Assembly (NCBI GenBank): GCA_041392765.1
Contig: JAWKLL010000021.1
Span: forward strand, 26,783-90,782
Direction of reading: 5' to 3'
DNA length: 64,000 nucleotides
DNA from: Lewinella sp041392765
GTDB taxonomy: Bacteria; Bacteroidota; Bacteroidia; Chitinophagales; Saprospiraceae
Numbering within the stretch: position 1 is the first letter of the stretch; each line of letters opens with the position of its first letter. Made by a program: the position numbers and the translations under genes. The notes under the pieces were generated by a model that did not search any database, was not told the DNA's origin, and was given only the letters and a program-made list of their open reading frames with translations. Shown piece by piece: positions 36,457 to 46,799 of the stretch.

Positions 36457-37377
36457 TTATTTCAAGCTATCATAAACATCCATGACAGATTTGACAGCTT
36501 TGGAGGATGCATCCATCAGGGCTTGTTCGTCTGCATTGAGGTTTACGGTAATGAGTTGTTCGATACCGTTTTTACTATTTGACGGGTACACCTAAGTAAA
36601 CATCTTGCTGGTTATACTCACCGTTTAGGAGTACGCAACAAGGAAAACACGCTTTTCATTGCGCACGATAGACTCCACCATCATTAACGCAACGGCGCAA
36701 GGGAGCATACCAAGCGGAAGTGCCCATGAGCTTTACCTAATTCTCCACCACCAGATTTGGTGCGTTCTACGATAATTGAGGTTTCTTCGTCAATCATTTC
36801 AGTAACAGGAATGCCTGCCACCGTAGTAACGAGGCAGTGGCACCATCGGTAGTCGCCATGACCGCCCAAAATAGCAAAGCTTGAATGTCCTTAGGAGAAA
36901 CATCTAAAGCCGTAGCCAAAAATGCGCGATAACGGCGGTATCTAAGATACCGCACCATGCCAAATGCGGCTTCTGTCCATACCAGATGCTTCGTGGCGGC
37001 ATAAGTCATCACATCCAATGGGTTTGAAACCACGATAATGATGGGGTTGGCGGGTGTTCCATAATTGATTTGGTGACACTCTGCAATCTTAGCGTTGGTA
37101 GTGATCAAATCATCGCGGCTCATGCCGGGTTTGCGGGGAATACCAGCTGTGACCACGATATCGGAGTTGGCGGTATCGGCATAATTATCAGTACCTACAA
37201 CACGGGTGCTGTAATAATCGATGAGGGCTTGCTGCCCAAGTATCGAGTGCTTTACCGCGATGCAAAATCACCCTGAATATCCAACAGAACGATTTCGTTG
37301 ACTACATCCTTTGTGTGCCAATACATTGGCTACCGTAGCACCTACGTTGCCAGCACCACAACTGTTACCTTGCTCAT
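36457..37377 (-). pseudogene. mdh: Malate dehydrogenase (frameshifted)
   Basis: The start MSKVTVVGAGNVGATVANVL is a clear NAD-binding motif. The largest clean stretch (36794-37156) carries IVVVTAGIPRKPGMSRDDLI (substrate-binding arginine in the mobile loop), ANPIIIVVSNPLDVMTYAAT and the following helix. Later pieces give MVESIVRNEKRVFSLLRTPK-like text, and the end SVMDVYDSLK-stop at 36457-36459. The intended length is about 310 residues, as in lactate-type malate dehydrogenases of Bacteroidota. Several single-base gains or losses occur (near 37290, 36960 and 36840). Because this is a TCA-cycle enzyme, sequence error is more likely than loss. Confidence 0.82.
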
Positions 37378-37803
37378 AATTTTAGTTTGGTTTTTGTCGG
37401 CTAAATAATCTATTATTAGAGGTTACTTGTAGGATAATTTTGTATGCGCTTCCAATGTCTTGCCATGCTGCGTCGAAGAACCATTTTCTTAGCTATGGCT
37501 AAGCGAAAGAACCTTTTCCTTGCCTAACGTAAAAATCTTATTGTGGAATCCCTATACAAATTCCCCGTGCGTATCTCTATTGCTGAACCCGGAGAAACAA
37601 GGAAAGTTCATAGGCTACCGCTTGTTTAATCATTGCAAGCTCAATAAGGGAGCGAATAATTTGTAGTTTGCGCGGCAAATGTAGCGATTTTTTCGGGTTT
37701 TGTTCAACTAAAGACCAAAGAATTACGGTTTTAAAACAGACCTTCACCTTATATTTTTGCTATTTTTGCCCACACTTTACTTTTAAGAAAACAAATTGCA
37801 GAC
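37378..37803. other. Intergenic region with divergent promoters
   Basis: This gap separates mdh (minus) from the first M43-like protease gene (plus). Apart from the tandem TATTTTTGC element near its right end (listed), I see nothing recognisable. The middle has a short region around 37600 with no frame of interest. Confidence 0.4.
37752..37769 (+). promoter_or_regulatory. Tandem TATTTTTGC promoter-like elements
   Basis: Two adjacent copies of TATTTTTGC (37752-37760, 37761-37769) each fit the Bacteroidota -7 consensus TAnnTTTG. They lie about 35-50 bases before the ATG of the first M43-like protease gene. No convincing -33 TTG is seen. Confidence 0.45.
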
Positions 37804-39324
37804 ATGCGTAAATTTTTAATGCTTTTTTCACTGATGATAGCAACAACGCTTCAAAGCACAGACATTTTCATGTGTGTGGCACACACCCGCTAGCGAAGGC
37901 TTTGATGGACAGATGGACAGATTGTTGAGAGCATGGTACAAGCGCCAGCGGTGCCATGCCGAACGCAACACAATATACGTACCCATCAAATTCCATTTAG
38001 GTGCTAAAAACGACGGAAGCGGCAGGGTAACAGAAGGTAATGTTTTGGGTCGATTACATTGCGATTGAACGAAGACTACCTCCCCTACGACATTCAATTC
38101 TTTTTAGCTGACAACGCTTTCAATTACATCAACAATACGACTTTTACGAAAACCATGGTACTACTCAAAACGGCATTATGGCTATTGAAGGAAGGTGCTC
38201 GTGCGATGCGAACGTGTATATCGTAGAAAACATAAACCAAAGTGGAATTGGCGGTGGTTCTGCATTGATACTTGGCGTATTATAGCATTCCTCATGACTG
38301 GATTGTCATTACAAAACATATATACGCAAAAATGGCCACCCCACTTAGCCACGAAAGATAGGTCACTTCTTTCTGCTCACACCTTCAACGGTTGGGGAGT
38401 CCGAAGCATTCAATACTGTAGATGTAAATGCCCCCGTTTCCGGCTTTACAGGCAGCATACTGACGGAACGCCAAAACGGCACCAACTGCGAATCAGCAGG
38501 CGACATGATGCAATACACGCCTGACTACGGCAATGGTTTACGGAATTGCCAAACACTTGGTTGCGATTTCCATTGAATGTGCTAGACCCACAGGGTACAC
38601 AAATCAACCCCGACGAACGTAATTATATGAGCTACTTCCTCAACTGCACGGATGATGAATATTTTTCTCCGACCAGCAGTATTGCAGCCATATTATCGGA
38701 TTGGAACTCCTTCCAACGCAACTACTTACGCTTAGATCATGTTCCTGCAATATTTGCCTATCACCGAAGAAGCAGTTTCCCGTTTACCCCATTGAAGGTG
38801 AAAATATGGATACAACGCTGTCAATTTCAATTGGACTCCGTGCAAATGCGCACACTTACCTGTTCAAATATCCGTGCCTCCACTTTTACCATCAACCCTA
38901 TTCGAAGAATAGTGTATGGCAACAGCGTTGTGTTGGATGATTTGGAGGCCAACAGAACCTACTACTGGAGGGTACGCCCATTCAATGCTCATTTTACTTG
39001 TATCCCTATGAGTAGCACTACTTCCTTTACTACGGGAACTACTGTTGCAACTCAAGCTCCATCATTTGTAGAGTCTTTTAGGGTTTCCCCCAATCCCGTT
39101 CCCAGCAACAGCCAACTTTCTGTTGAATTGGTTACGGAACAAGCCTTTACCGCTAGTGTGCAATTACTGGATGTGACGGGCAAGGCTATTTCAACTTACC
39201 CTATGCAGGTTGGTATTGGACAACAGTACCTTACCATCCCTACTGGTGAACTGGCTAAAGGAGTCTATCTGTTGCGTTTGGTAACCGAAAAAGGCAGCAT
39301 TACAGAAAAAGTAGTCGTCAACTG
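37804..39324 (+). pseudogene. M43-like T9SS metalloprotease, first tandem copy (frameshifted)
   Basis: The start MRKFLMLFSLMIATTLQS is a signal peptide. Then, across frame changes, CGTPASEGFDGQMDRLLRAW, YVPIKFHLGAKNDGSGRVTE, NEDYLPYDIQFFLADNAFNY, HDWIVITKHIYAKMATPLSH and a zinc-site remnant readable as HE-xGHFF followed by HTFNGW. A clean frame from 38546 has MSYFLNCTDDEYFSPTSSIA (Met-turn region), an Fn3-like YYWRVRPFNAHFTCIP, and the T9SS tail SPNPVPSNSQLSVELVTEQA to KVVVN-stop. The domain order is the same as in the next gene, so the two are a tandem pair. The first half holds at least six breaks. Confidence 0.72.
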
Positions 39325-39401
39325 ATTACGCCATCAATAATGAGATAAGGGTGGTAACATTAAAGTTGCCACCCACCCCTTAATTTCAAGTGCATTCATT
39401 T

Positions 39402-40868
39402 ATGAAAAACCGTATTCTTCTTACCTATTTCGCGCTGCTGCTAATGGGGATTCATAGCCATGCACAATCTGATGCGCCACTGCCTTGCGGCACCTCTATG
39501 GGAATTTCTCCGTGGCTACGTCATTTCCAACAGACCATCGAGGGGCGTCCAAGGAACTTTAGTATTAAATCCTTACCACTCCAAGTACATGTAGTAGGGA
39601 CTGATGAAGGCGCAGGGTACATGCCGATTAATACGGTGCTTCGGTCATTTTGTACACTGAACAATGATTTTGCACAAGCTGACATCCAGTTTTATCAAGC
39701 AGGTCCTATTCATTACATCAATAATTCGGAGTACTACGAGCATGATTTCTGGGGAGGTATTCAGATGATGAATGAACACAACGTACCGGGTGCTATCAAT
39801 TGCTATATAGTAGAAGACGCGGCAGGCAACTGTGGCTATTACGTCCCCGGCGATGATGGAGTCGTACTTGCTAAAGGGTGTACGCAACCCAATGACCATA
39901 CATGGGCACACGAAGTAGGCCACTTCCTATCGCTACCACACCCTTTCTTTGGTTGGGAATGGGCGGATAGTCATAATTATAACAATCCCGCCCCAGCTGA
40001 TTGGGACGGATGGCCTGTAGAAAAAGTAGATGGAAGTAATTGCCAAGAGGCCGGCGACGGTTTCTGTGATACAGCCCCAGATTATCTCAACTACCGCTGG
40101 AATTGCACCATTGACAACGTATCATCTGTTTTACAGACAGATCCAGATGGACAGACTTTTGTGTCTGATGGCACCCTCTTTATGTCTTATTCCAACCCTT
40201 TTTGTAAATCTCGTTTTTCAGCAGACCAAATAGCGGCCATGCACGCCAATGTGGAAGAAGAACGGCCTGATTTAATGGATAACATCCTTATACCCAGCAC
40301 AATTGACATTGAACCGATTACCGATATTACTGTGATTTCGCCAGAACCTGACGTACCCATCACAACCGCACAAGTGCTTTTAGAATGGGAACCTTTAGAG
40401 AATGCCACTCATTATGTGGTACAGGTGAATCCTTTCTCGCTATTCAGTATTGTTTTTAATGAGTTTGTTGTGGATGAACCCCGCTTACTTTTCGATAACT
40501 TACAACCCAATCGAACCTTTTACTGGCGAATATTTCCTTTCAATAGCCACAATAGCTGTGTGGGTTTTTCAGTTGCGAGCACCTTTCAAACAGGTTTTAT
40601 CACAGATGTAGATGACTTCAGTGATGAAGACGCAACGATTAAGATATTTCCCAACCCTGCCGATGGCATCAATGGTTGTACTTATTCGTGGCCTCATCTA
40701 ACCACCGCGACCCTGCGACTGACGGATGTAAGTGGCAAAGAAGTAGGATACTACCCCGAAGTAAATACGCCTTTTCATGTACCAACTACTGCGCTAGCAG
40801 ATGGAATGTACTTTCTGCAAATTGAACAAGGAAACAAAAAGTGGATTCGCAAATTGGTAATCCACTAA
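39402..40868 (+). CDS. Secreted M43-like (pappalysin-type) zinc metalloprotease with T9SS sorting domain
   Basis: 488 residues from MKNRILLTYFALLLMGIHSHA (signal peptide). The propeptide and fold lead to the zinc site HEVGHFLSLPHPFFGWE near residue 170. The Cys-rich loop CQEAGDGFCDTAPD follows, then the Met-turn region LFMSYSNPFCKSRFSADQIA, as in M43 cytophagalysin-type enzymes. An Fn3-like module (RTFYWRIFPFNSHNSCVGFS) and the T9SS type A tail (KIFPNPADGINGCTYSWPHL to WIRKLVIH) complete it. It is intact, 78 bases after its broken paralog. It is probably secreted to digest external protein. Confidence 0.88.
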   Translation: MKNRILLTYFALLLMGIHSHAQSDAPLPCGTSMGISPWLRHFQQTIEGRPRNFSIKSLPLQVHVVGTDEGAGYMPINTVLRSFCTLNNDFAQADIQFYQAGPIHYINNSEYYEHDFWGGIQMMNEHNVPGAINCYIVEDAAGNCGYYVPGDDGVVLAKGCTQPNDHTWAHEVGHFLSLPHPFFGWEWADSHNYNNPAPADWDGWPVEKVDGSNCQEAGDGFCDTAPDYLNYRWNCTIDNVSSVLQTDPDGQTFVSDGTLFMSYSNPFCKSRFSADQIAAMHANVEEERPDLMDNILIPSTIDIEPITDITVISPEPDVPITTAQVLLEWEPLENATHYVVQVNPFSLFSIVFNEFVVDEPRLLFDNLQPNRTFYWRIFPFNSHNSCVGFSVASTFQTGFITDVDDFSDEDATIKIFPNPADGINGCTYSWPHLTTATLRLTDVSGKEVGYYPEVNTPFHVPTTALADGMYFLQIEQGNKKWIRKLVIH

Positions 40869-40904
40869 GTATGGCTATTAATTAAAGCACGCAAAAGCTA
40901 TTTT

Positions 40905-41983
40905 TTACTCTTCTTCATCAGGAAAATCAATGACCAATTGAATACCTTCTGCTTCCTGCTCCCGCTCCAAATTGGAAACCGTGACCCCCAAAAGTCGTAC
41001 GGCTCCCACTTCCGCAGCATGGTCATCGAGCAGGCTTTGCACAATATCTTGCAGCAACCCTAACTTCCTCACTTCCGATGAGAAAGAACGAGCGCGAGTG
41101 AATTGCTGGAAATCAGGTGTTTTCATCTTCACCGTCACTGTGCGCCCGAAGTTATGAGCTTTTGACATATATTCAAAAACTTTTCCAGCAACCAATTGGC
41201 GCGCTTCTTCATTTCAGCTAAATCGGAAATATCTTCGCTATACGTTCGCTCGGCATACGATAGACTTGCGGATGCGCTGGGGGTTCACGGGGCTGATCAT
41301 CCCACCCCTGACCATGCGGTAGTAATGTCGGCCTGCCTTGCCAAAACGCTTCACTAACTCAATTTCGGGCAAATCCTTGAGATCTGCTCCGGTACGCACC
41401 CATACGCTGGAGCTTTGAAGCCGTTACTTTCCCGATACCATAAAACTTACCGATGGGCAAGGCTTCTAAAAAAGCAGGTGCTTCATGGGGTAAAATGACT
41501 TTCATTCCATTGGGTTTATTAATATCAGATGCTATTTTGGCTAAAAACTTGCAATAGGAAACACCAGCGGAGGCCGTGAGGCCTGTGGCATCAAATATCT
41601 CTTGGCGGATAGCTTTCGCAATCAGGGTAGCAGACTTAGAGGTAGCCTTCGTGAAGCATCTAAATCCTTCATCTAAGAGAGGGTTCCACCAATGAGGTAT
41701 AGGACAAAAAAATTTCACGTATCTGATTGGACACTTGTTTGTAAACTTCAAATCGGTGGGGCACAAAGATAAGCTGGGGGCAAAGCCTGCGGGCAGTCAC
41801 ACTAGGCATAGCAGAACGAACGCCAAACTGTCGGGCTTCATAACTAGCGGCTGCTACCACACCCCTCAGGCCATCACCTCCCACGGCAATAGGTTGCCCT
41901 CTCCACGACGGGTTATCGCGCTGCTCGACGGAAGCAAAGAACGCGTCCATGTCGATGTGGATAATTTTACGGGTGAAATCCAT
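40905..41983 (-). pseudogene. dinB: DNA polymerase IV (Y-family), frameshifted
   Basis: The N-terminal piece (41669-41983) has the catalytic motif IIHIDMDAFFASVEQRDNPS and GVVAAASYEARQFGVRSAMP. The middle piece has ATGLTASAGVSYCKFLAKIA and KPNGMKVILPHEAPAFLEAL with the GIGKVTASKLQRMG HhH segment. The C-terminal piece (40905-41195) is the little-finger domain (FGRTVTVKMKTPDFQQFTRA). Frame changes occur near 41680, 41390 and 41200, and the second catalytic SxDE region falls into the first break (PSLDEG in another frame). Pol IV performs translesion synthesis. All parts are present in order, so probably one real gene. Confidence 0.85.
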
Positions 41984-42346
41984 GTGGCTGCAAAACGGCT
42001 TTTGGCAAAGGTAGAAAAAAGAGGGAGGATGAGAGTATAGGGCTTATGCATACGTTTGTCTGTTTGATAAAAAGTTGTCGGTAATTGACAAAGACCTTGG
42101 ATTCGGTGTATTTGCCATTAAGGAATGGTATATTTGTTGGCATCAAAAGCACCTTGACTATCATGCAAAAGTTTCTTTTGTTTTCATTGTACTGTCTTCT
42201 TTAGCTACAACTGCGTTGCTGGCACAGCCTGTTTTTGCACCCGTGGGCCCATTTATCACTACTGGGCGAATATCAAACCGTTGAACAACACGGGGAAATT
42301 TACGCCTTATTTGGCATGGTTTTGTGCGCTCGTGAATCCAACTTCG
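41984..42346. other. Gap between dinB and the acyl-CoA ligase gene with a small decayed frame
   Basis: From 42163 a plus-strand ATG begins MQKFLLFSLYCLL, a signal-like start. It breaks and continues in another frame as ATTALLAQPVFAPVGPFITT, then loses coherence by about 42340. This could be the front of a secreted protein cut by a rearrangement. A TAnnTTTG-type element for dinB is listed separately. Nothing else is recognisable. Confidence 0.35.
42006..42013 (-). promoter_or_regulatory. Bacteroidota-type -7 element upstream of dinB
   Basis: On the minus strand TACCTTTG followed by C fits TAnnTTTG and lies 22 bases before the dinB ATG. The upstream region is pyrimidine-rich with no clear -33 TTG. 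Confidence 0.45.
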
Positions 42347-43840
42347 CTAGATATTGCTTTTTAGTTGTTTCCTATCTATTTTACCTGTATCGTTCTTAGG
42401 GAGTACGTCCATAAACACTATGTATTTGGGTACTTTAAATTTAGCTAAATAAGTCCTACAATAAGCAATCAAATCATCGGCAGCAATATTGATGCCATGT
42501 TTACACACAACAAATGCTTTTCCTACTTCCCATTTGTCATCGGGTATACCCACTACGGCTGCTTCAGCTATGGCGGTATGTTGTAGTAAAACCCTTTCAA
42601 TCTCAGCAGGATAGACGTTTTCACCTCCTGATATGAACATGTTTTTGATGCGGTCGATTACATATAGTAGCCTTCCTCATCCATTTTGACTCGGTCGCCC
42701 GTGTAAAACCAATCTTTTATCGCCTCGTGGGTGGCATCGGGTCGTTGCCAATATCCCGGCGTTACCATAGGCCCCCGCAGCAGCAATTCACCTGATTGCC
42801 CCGTTGAAACAGGATTTCCATCTTCATCAACAATACGGGTTTCAACATAAAAATTAGGACGACCAATCGAGCCTTTTTTCCGGATGGCATCTGCATGATG
42901 CAAGCTGGTGGTTAGGTACTACCTCTGTCATACCATAGCCCTGCCGAATAGGTACGCCTTTACTGTGCAACGTTCAATCAATGGCAATGGCGGGGTTCTC
43001 CTCCGACAATGATGTAGTGCAAGTCAGGAAATTCGGCTGTTTCAAAAGCTGGTTCATCGGCCATCATCTTCAACATAGTAGGCACGCCCATAAATACAGT
43101 AACACGTTCCTCCATAAGCAACTGAAGCAGCCTTGCAGCATCGAAAGCTTCCTCAATATACAAGTGTATCCTCCATGATGTAGAAAAGTGATGGTACATT
43201 CCACCCGCCCGTATGAAAGAGGCATACAATTGATAGTGCGACTCTCCGTATTCACTAATAGAGAAATAGCCGTATTCACACTATTCCAAAAGAGCATCTT
43301 ATGCGTGTAAATAGCACCTTTTGGGAATCCCGTTGTGCCGGAAGTATAAAGGATAAAAATAGGGTCATCCTCTTCTATAACTGCTAATAGGCTGTTCATC
43401 CTCCGGGACATGAATGCTCATATCTAGCATTTGCGTTACTTCTTCCATGGTGTGAAAAGGAATCTTTTGGGCAATAACGTTGGAAGCATCCACCCATGAT
43501 TGGTAACTAGATTGAGCAATCAACCAAGCGGGAGCTGCATTTTCCAACAAGTAATCCAGCTCTTATAGGTGCGAGCCGATAGTTTAATGGAACTAAGATG
43601 ATACCCGTTTTTTTTGCCGCCACCAATAGCACCATATAAGCCAAGCAGTTTTCTGCCACAATAGCCACGCAGTCGCCTTTTCGCAACCTAGCTTTTGGGT
43701 GCAGAAATGCGCCAAACAGTTTCCCAACTTATCCAGCGTATCTTAAGAATAAACAGTCCCGTATCGGCATCTTTGCACGCAGCTTGGTCGGGCTGATACA
43801 GTGCCCAACAGGCTGCCCAATCGGGTTGATGTACACGCAT
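42347..43840 (-). pseudogene. AMP-forming acyl-CoA synthetase (ligase), frameshifted
   Basis: The pieces in order are: MRVHQPDWAACWALYQPDQA; PIFILYTSGTTGFPKGAIYT (ATP-binding signature) at 43350; HYIIVGGEP; then GSIGRPNFYVETRIVDEDGN, GELLLRGPMVTPGYWQRPDA and DWFYTGDRVKMDEEGYY (42658-42903); and FISGGENVYPAEIERVLLQH with the C-terminal lysine in PKNDTGKIDRKQLKSNI (42347-42640). This is a long/medium-chain fatty acyl-CoA or related carboxylate ligase. At least six frame changes occur. It is third in a transporter / KAS III-like / ligase series on the minus strand. The substrate is unknown. Confidence 0.82.
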
Positions 43841-43886
43841 ACTAGTTTCTTTTTGTATTCAACAGCCATTTATTTTAGGTATAAAA

Positions 43887-44876
43887 TCACATACGAAAAA
43901 CAGCTCCTGCAAAAGCCAACCCACCACCAGAGCCTACAAAATACACCGTTTCACCGGATTTGACTAAGCCTTTTTCACAGGCTTCATGGAAAGCCATGGG
44001 GATACAAGCTGAACCCGTGTAGCCATAACGGTGCATGATGGTATAACCTTTTTCTATGGGTACATGGAGACGATGGAGGGTTTCGTGGATAGCATTGATA
44101 TTGATTTGGGTGATAAAATACTGCCCTGCCTCCAACGGGCTGATACCAACCCTATCGCTCAACCGTTGTATCATACCCGACCAAATTTCCGGGTTTAACT
44201 CAGGGGGGAATTTTTGTACGAATTGCAACTGATGCTCATGGCGCTGTATCATATCACTATTGACTGGTTGGCGGGTGCCACCTCCATAAATGCCCATCCA
44301 ACTGTGGTATTCGCCTTTGCTGAGCAATTCACTGGCTAAAAAACCATGATCGGGCTGGTCGGTCGCTTTTAAAATAACAGCCCCCGCCCCATCGGCGAAT
44401 AGTGTTACCGTCTTTTTATCGGCCTTATTGAGGTATTTGCTCATGGCATAAGCACCAATGACAAGGATGTTGTTGTAATTTTCATCGGCACGAATATACT
44501 TAGCGGCCATGTCTAAGGCTGTGACGAAACCAGCGCAGGCGGTATTGATATCAAAAGTACCTGCATGGGAAGCCCCCAAACGATGCTGCACCACGGATGC
44601 AGTAGAAGGGGAAATAAATTCGGGGGTATCCGTAGCAATGATAATGAGATCCAATTCAGTGGCCGACATTCCCGCTTTTTCTAATGCTTGACGGGCTGCT
44701 TTTTCGGCAAGGTCGGCGGTACTTTCGTTTTCGGCACACCAGCGGCGTTCAAAAATTTGCACATTTTCTTCCAACCAAGTGCTGACATCTACCCCTAGGA
44801 GTTCGTCAAAATATTGGTTGGTAAAAACTTGCTCGGGAGCATAAGCCCCTGATGCGAGGATATAAGCATTTCGCAT
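43887..44876 (-). CDS. KAS III-like thiolase-fold enzyme with altered catalytic triad
   Basis: 329 residues from MRNAYILASGAYAPEQVFTN; the longer start at 44924 overlaps the transporter. The fold is that of 3-oxoacyl-ACP synthase III: DIIIIATDTP-like strand, nucleophile Cys114 in DINTACAGFV, VTLFADGAGAVILKA, and the glycine-rich tail FVGSGGGLAFAGAVFRM. The canonical HQAN histidine is replaced (FITQININAIHET), and the expected GNTS asparagine region reads YGYTGSACIPMA. It thus lacks the decarboxylation His/Asn pair and may act as an acyltransferase or non-decarboxylating synthase. It starts 4 bases after the transporter stop, in an operon with an acyl-CoA ligase. Confidence 0.8.
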   Translation of the reverse strand: MRNAYILASGAYAPEQVFTNQYFDELLGVDVSTWLEENVQIFERRWCAENESTADLAEKAARQALEKAGMSATELDLIIIATDTPEFISPSTASVVQHRLGASHAGTFDINTACAGFVTALDMAAKYIRADENYNNILVIGAYAMSKYLNKADKKTVTLFADGAGAVILKATDQPDHGFLASELLSKGEYHSWMGIYGGGTRQPVNSDMIQRHEHQLQFVQKFPPELNPEIWSGMIQRLSDRVGISPLEAGQYFITQININAIHETLHRLHVPIEKGYTIMHRYGYTGSACIPMAFHEACEKGLVKSGETVYFVGSGGGLAFAGAVFRM

Positions 44877-44880
44877 AAAG

Positions 44881-46365
44881 CTATTCTGTTGTAGAAAAAC
44901 GATGAATGATGAGGGTAGGAACAACGGTGACCACCAATGCTAAGGAAGCCGTTGCACCTGGGTTGGCGAAAGCAAAAGAGCTATCAGGGAACAAGGCACT
45001 GCCAAAGAAAAACAAGCCAAAGTGAATAACCAAAGCCAGCACCGACATAGCCCATACTACCTTGAGAAGGGGCTTCCGGAACAGCACACCAGCCAACAAC
45101 GGAGGCACAGCCGCCAAGACCAAGCCATAGACCCCCGCTTGGCCAAATATGCCTAACAACTTAGGAGGATGCAGTGTAATAGCAAATACCAACACCGCAC
45201 AAACAACGAGTACGATATGGCTCACTTTCAAGGCCAACTTCATTTGCTGTTCACTGGGCTGGCCCGCAGGGTTTTTCCTGCTCAGCAAGTTGACCACTAA
45301 ATCATTGGCGGTAATGGTAGAAATACCCACCAGTAACCCATCGAGCGTGGACATGGCGGCAGCTAATAGCACCACACTTATAACTGTAAATAACCAATCG
45401 GGGAAAATCTGCTGAAGATATACGGTCATGACCAAATCTTGCCGAAATGCCCCTGTAGCAGGGTCATTCAAAAGTGAGGGATCTACGGTGAGGTGCGTCC
45501 AAAATCCTGCCATTAACAACAGGGTAAAGAGTAGAAACACGAGGCTAAATACGCCAATATAACGCTTCACTTCGGCATCCGTTTTTACATACAGTGCCTT
45601 GGTAAGAATGTGGGGCTGGCAAACCAACGCCCCGCCTATGGCCATACCCGAAAACCAAGTAGAAAACCAATCATTGAAGAGGCTGCTACTCGGGTTCACC
45701 CACGTGATGAGGTTAGGGTCTTTCGCTGCGAGTGTAGCCCACATATCGCCCTGCTGCAACATGAGCCACGCTCCTTTGGCTAAAATTAGCAGCGTGACAC
45801 CTATCATAAGAAACCCTTGGAACATATTGGTAAAGACATGCGCATAGGTACCCCCAAAAAGTACGTACCCCGTTACGAAAACTAAGGTAATGACTAATGC
45901 AGTTACGTTGCCTACCCCCAACAATTTCTGCATGACGATGGAGATGCCACCCACCAACAATACGATAAAAGCAATAGTGAGGAGGTTGGTGAAGGCAAAA
46001 TAAAGGGAAAAATTGCGCGACCGATAACGTTTGCCAATCCAATCAGGGATGGTGAGTGCCTTCATCTGTTCGCCCATTTGCCGGAATCGAAATGAGAGAA
46101 TCCAGAGCATCCCCACAAATCCTACATAGACGCTGATACCTAAGTGCAAAAAAGCAGAAAGCCCATTGACGTAAACAAAGTAGGGTTGATAATAAAAGTA
46201 GCAGCGGAGGCGGTGGCTGCCGCCAGCGTTACACCTACTTGCAGGGGTGACAAATCGCCCTTGCCGATGGCAAAACTGCCAAAATCATCGGTTTTTATGA
46301 CCTAACCACCCTAACCAAGCAGTTCCGACCAAATAAATGGCAAACAACGTCCAAGCAAGTATCAT
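44881..46365 (-). CDS. Sodium:solute symporter family transporter (one frameshift near the N-terminus)
   Basis: The intact part (44881-46149, 422 residues) has about 11-12 hydrophobic segments and SSS-type sequence: MKALTIPDWIGKRYRSRNFS, YAHVFTNMFQGFLMIGVTLL, and VISVVLLAAAMSTLDGLLVG with ISTITANDLVVNLL (the sodium-site helix with AAxMSTLDG). Upstream, ATG 46365 begins MILAWTLFAIYLVGTAWLGW. After a break near 46290 it reads SFAIGKGDLSPLQVGVTLAA, joining the main frame. It is an inner-membrane sodium-coupled transporter; pairing with an acyl-CoA ligase hints at an organic acid substrate, which is inference. Confidence 0.85.
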
Positions 46366-46435
46366 AAAGCAAATTCAAATAGCTAATTAGTAAAACTATG
46401 CCATAAAAAACGAGTAAAAATAGTAACAAAAGTTT

Positions 46436-46585
46436 GCGCGGTGCGAAGCCGGATACGGGGGCGTACCGGAACCACCTAGCCCTCTCGCAGAGGGGCGAGG
46501 TGATGTAGGGGAGCACCCGACCCCGGCCACCACCAAGTTGTGTGATACACAATATGACTGGATTGGCCGGGGTGGGCCCAAAGTA
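46436..46585. other. Highly structured non-coding stretch with three nested hairpins
   Basis: Three inverted repeats occur within 150 bases. The first is a 30-base imperfect hairpin, CACCTAGCCCTCT against AGAGGGGCGAGGTG around CGC. The second is ACCCCGGCCA paired at a distance with TTGGCCGGGGT. The third is TTGTGT-GAT-ACACAA between those two arms. The stretch is much more GC-rich than its surroundings and ends at MITE-like copy 3. I cannot assign it to a known RNA class. Confidence 0.45.
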
Positions 46586-46604
46586 TAAGAAGCAATTAGT
46601 CTTA

Positions 46605-46794
46605 GAGTATGTCTAAAAATTTAATTTGTTTGAATTTGAAAGCAAGGTCCAAATAGTTGGTGCTTCCTGATTTCCAAGGATTTTAGAACGTGGCGTCAGC
46701 ATAAAAACTTCATTTAGCCCGCTAAAATCAGTTTTGATGCTTTAGCCACAACCTCAAATCGTTGAAAATCAGTTCATAAGTACCAGACATACTC
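46605..46794. mobile_element. MITE-like element, copy 3 (190 bp, different interior)
   Basis: The left end GAGTATGTCTAAA matches copies 1 and 2. The right end is AGACATACTC, and TTA lies on both outer sides. The interior differs from copies 1 and 2. It lies 5 bases past the stop codon of the TonB-dependent receptor gene, on the downstream side, so it may supply or disturb its 3' end. Confidence 0.55.
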
Positions 46795-46799
46795 TTAAC

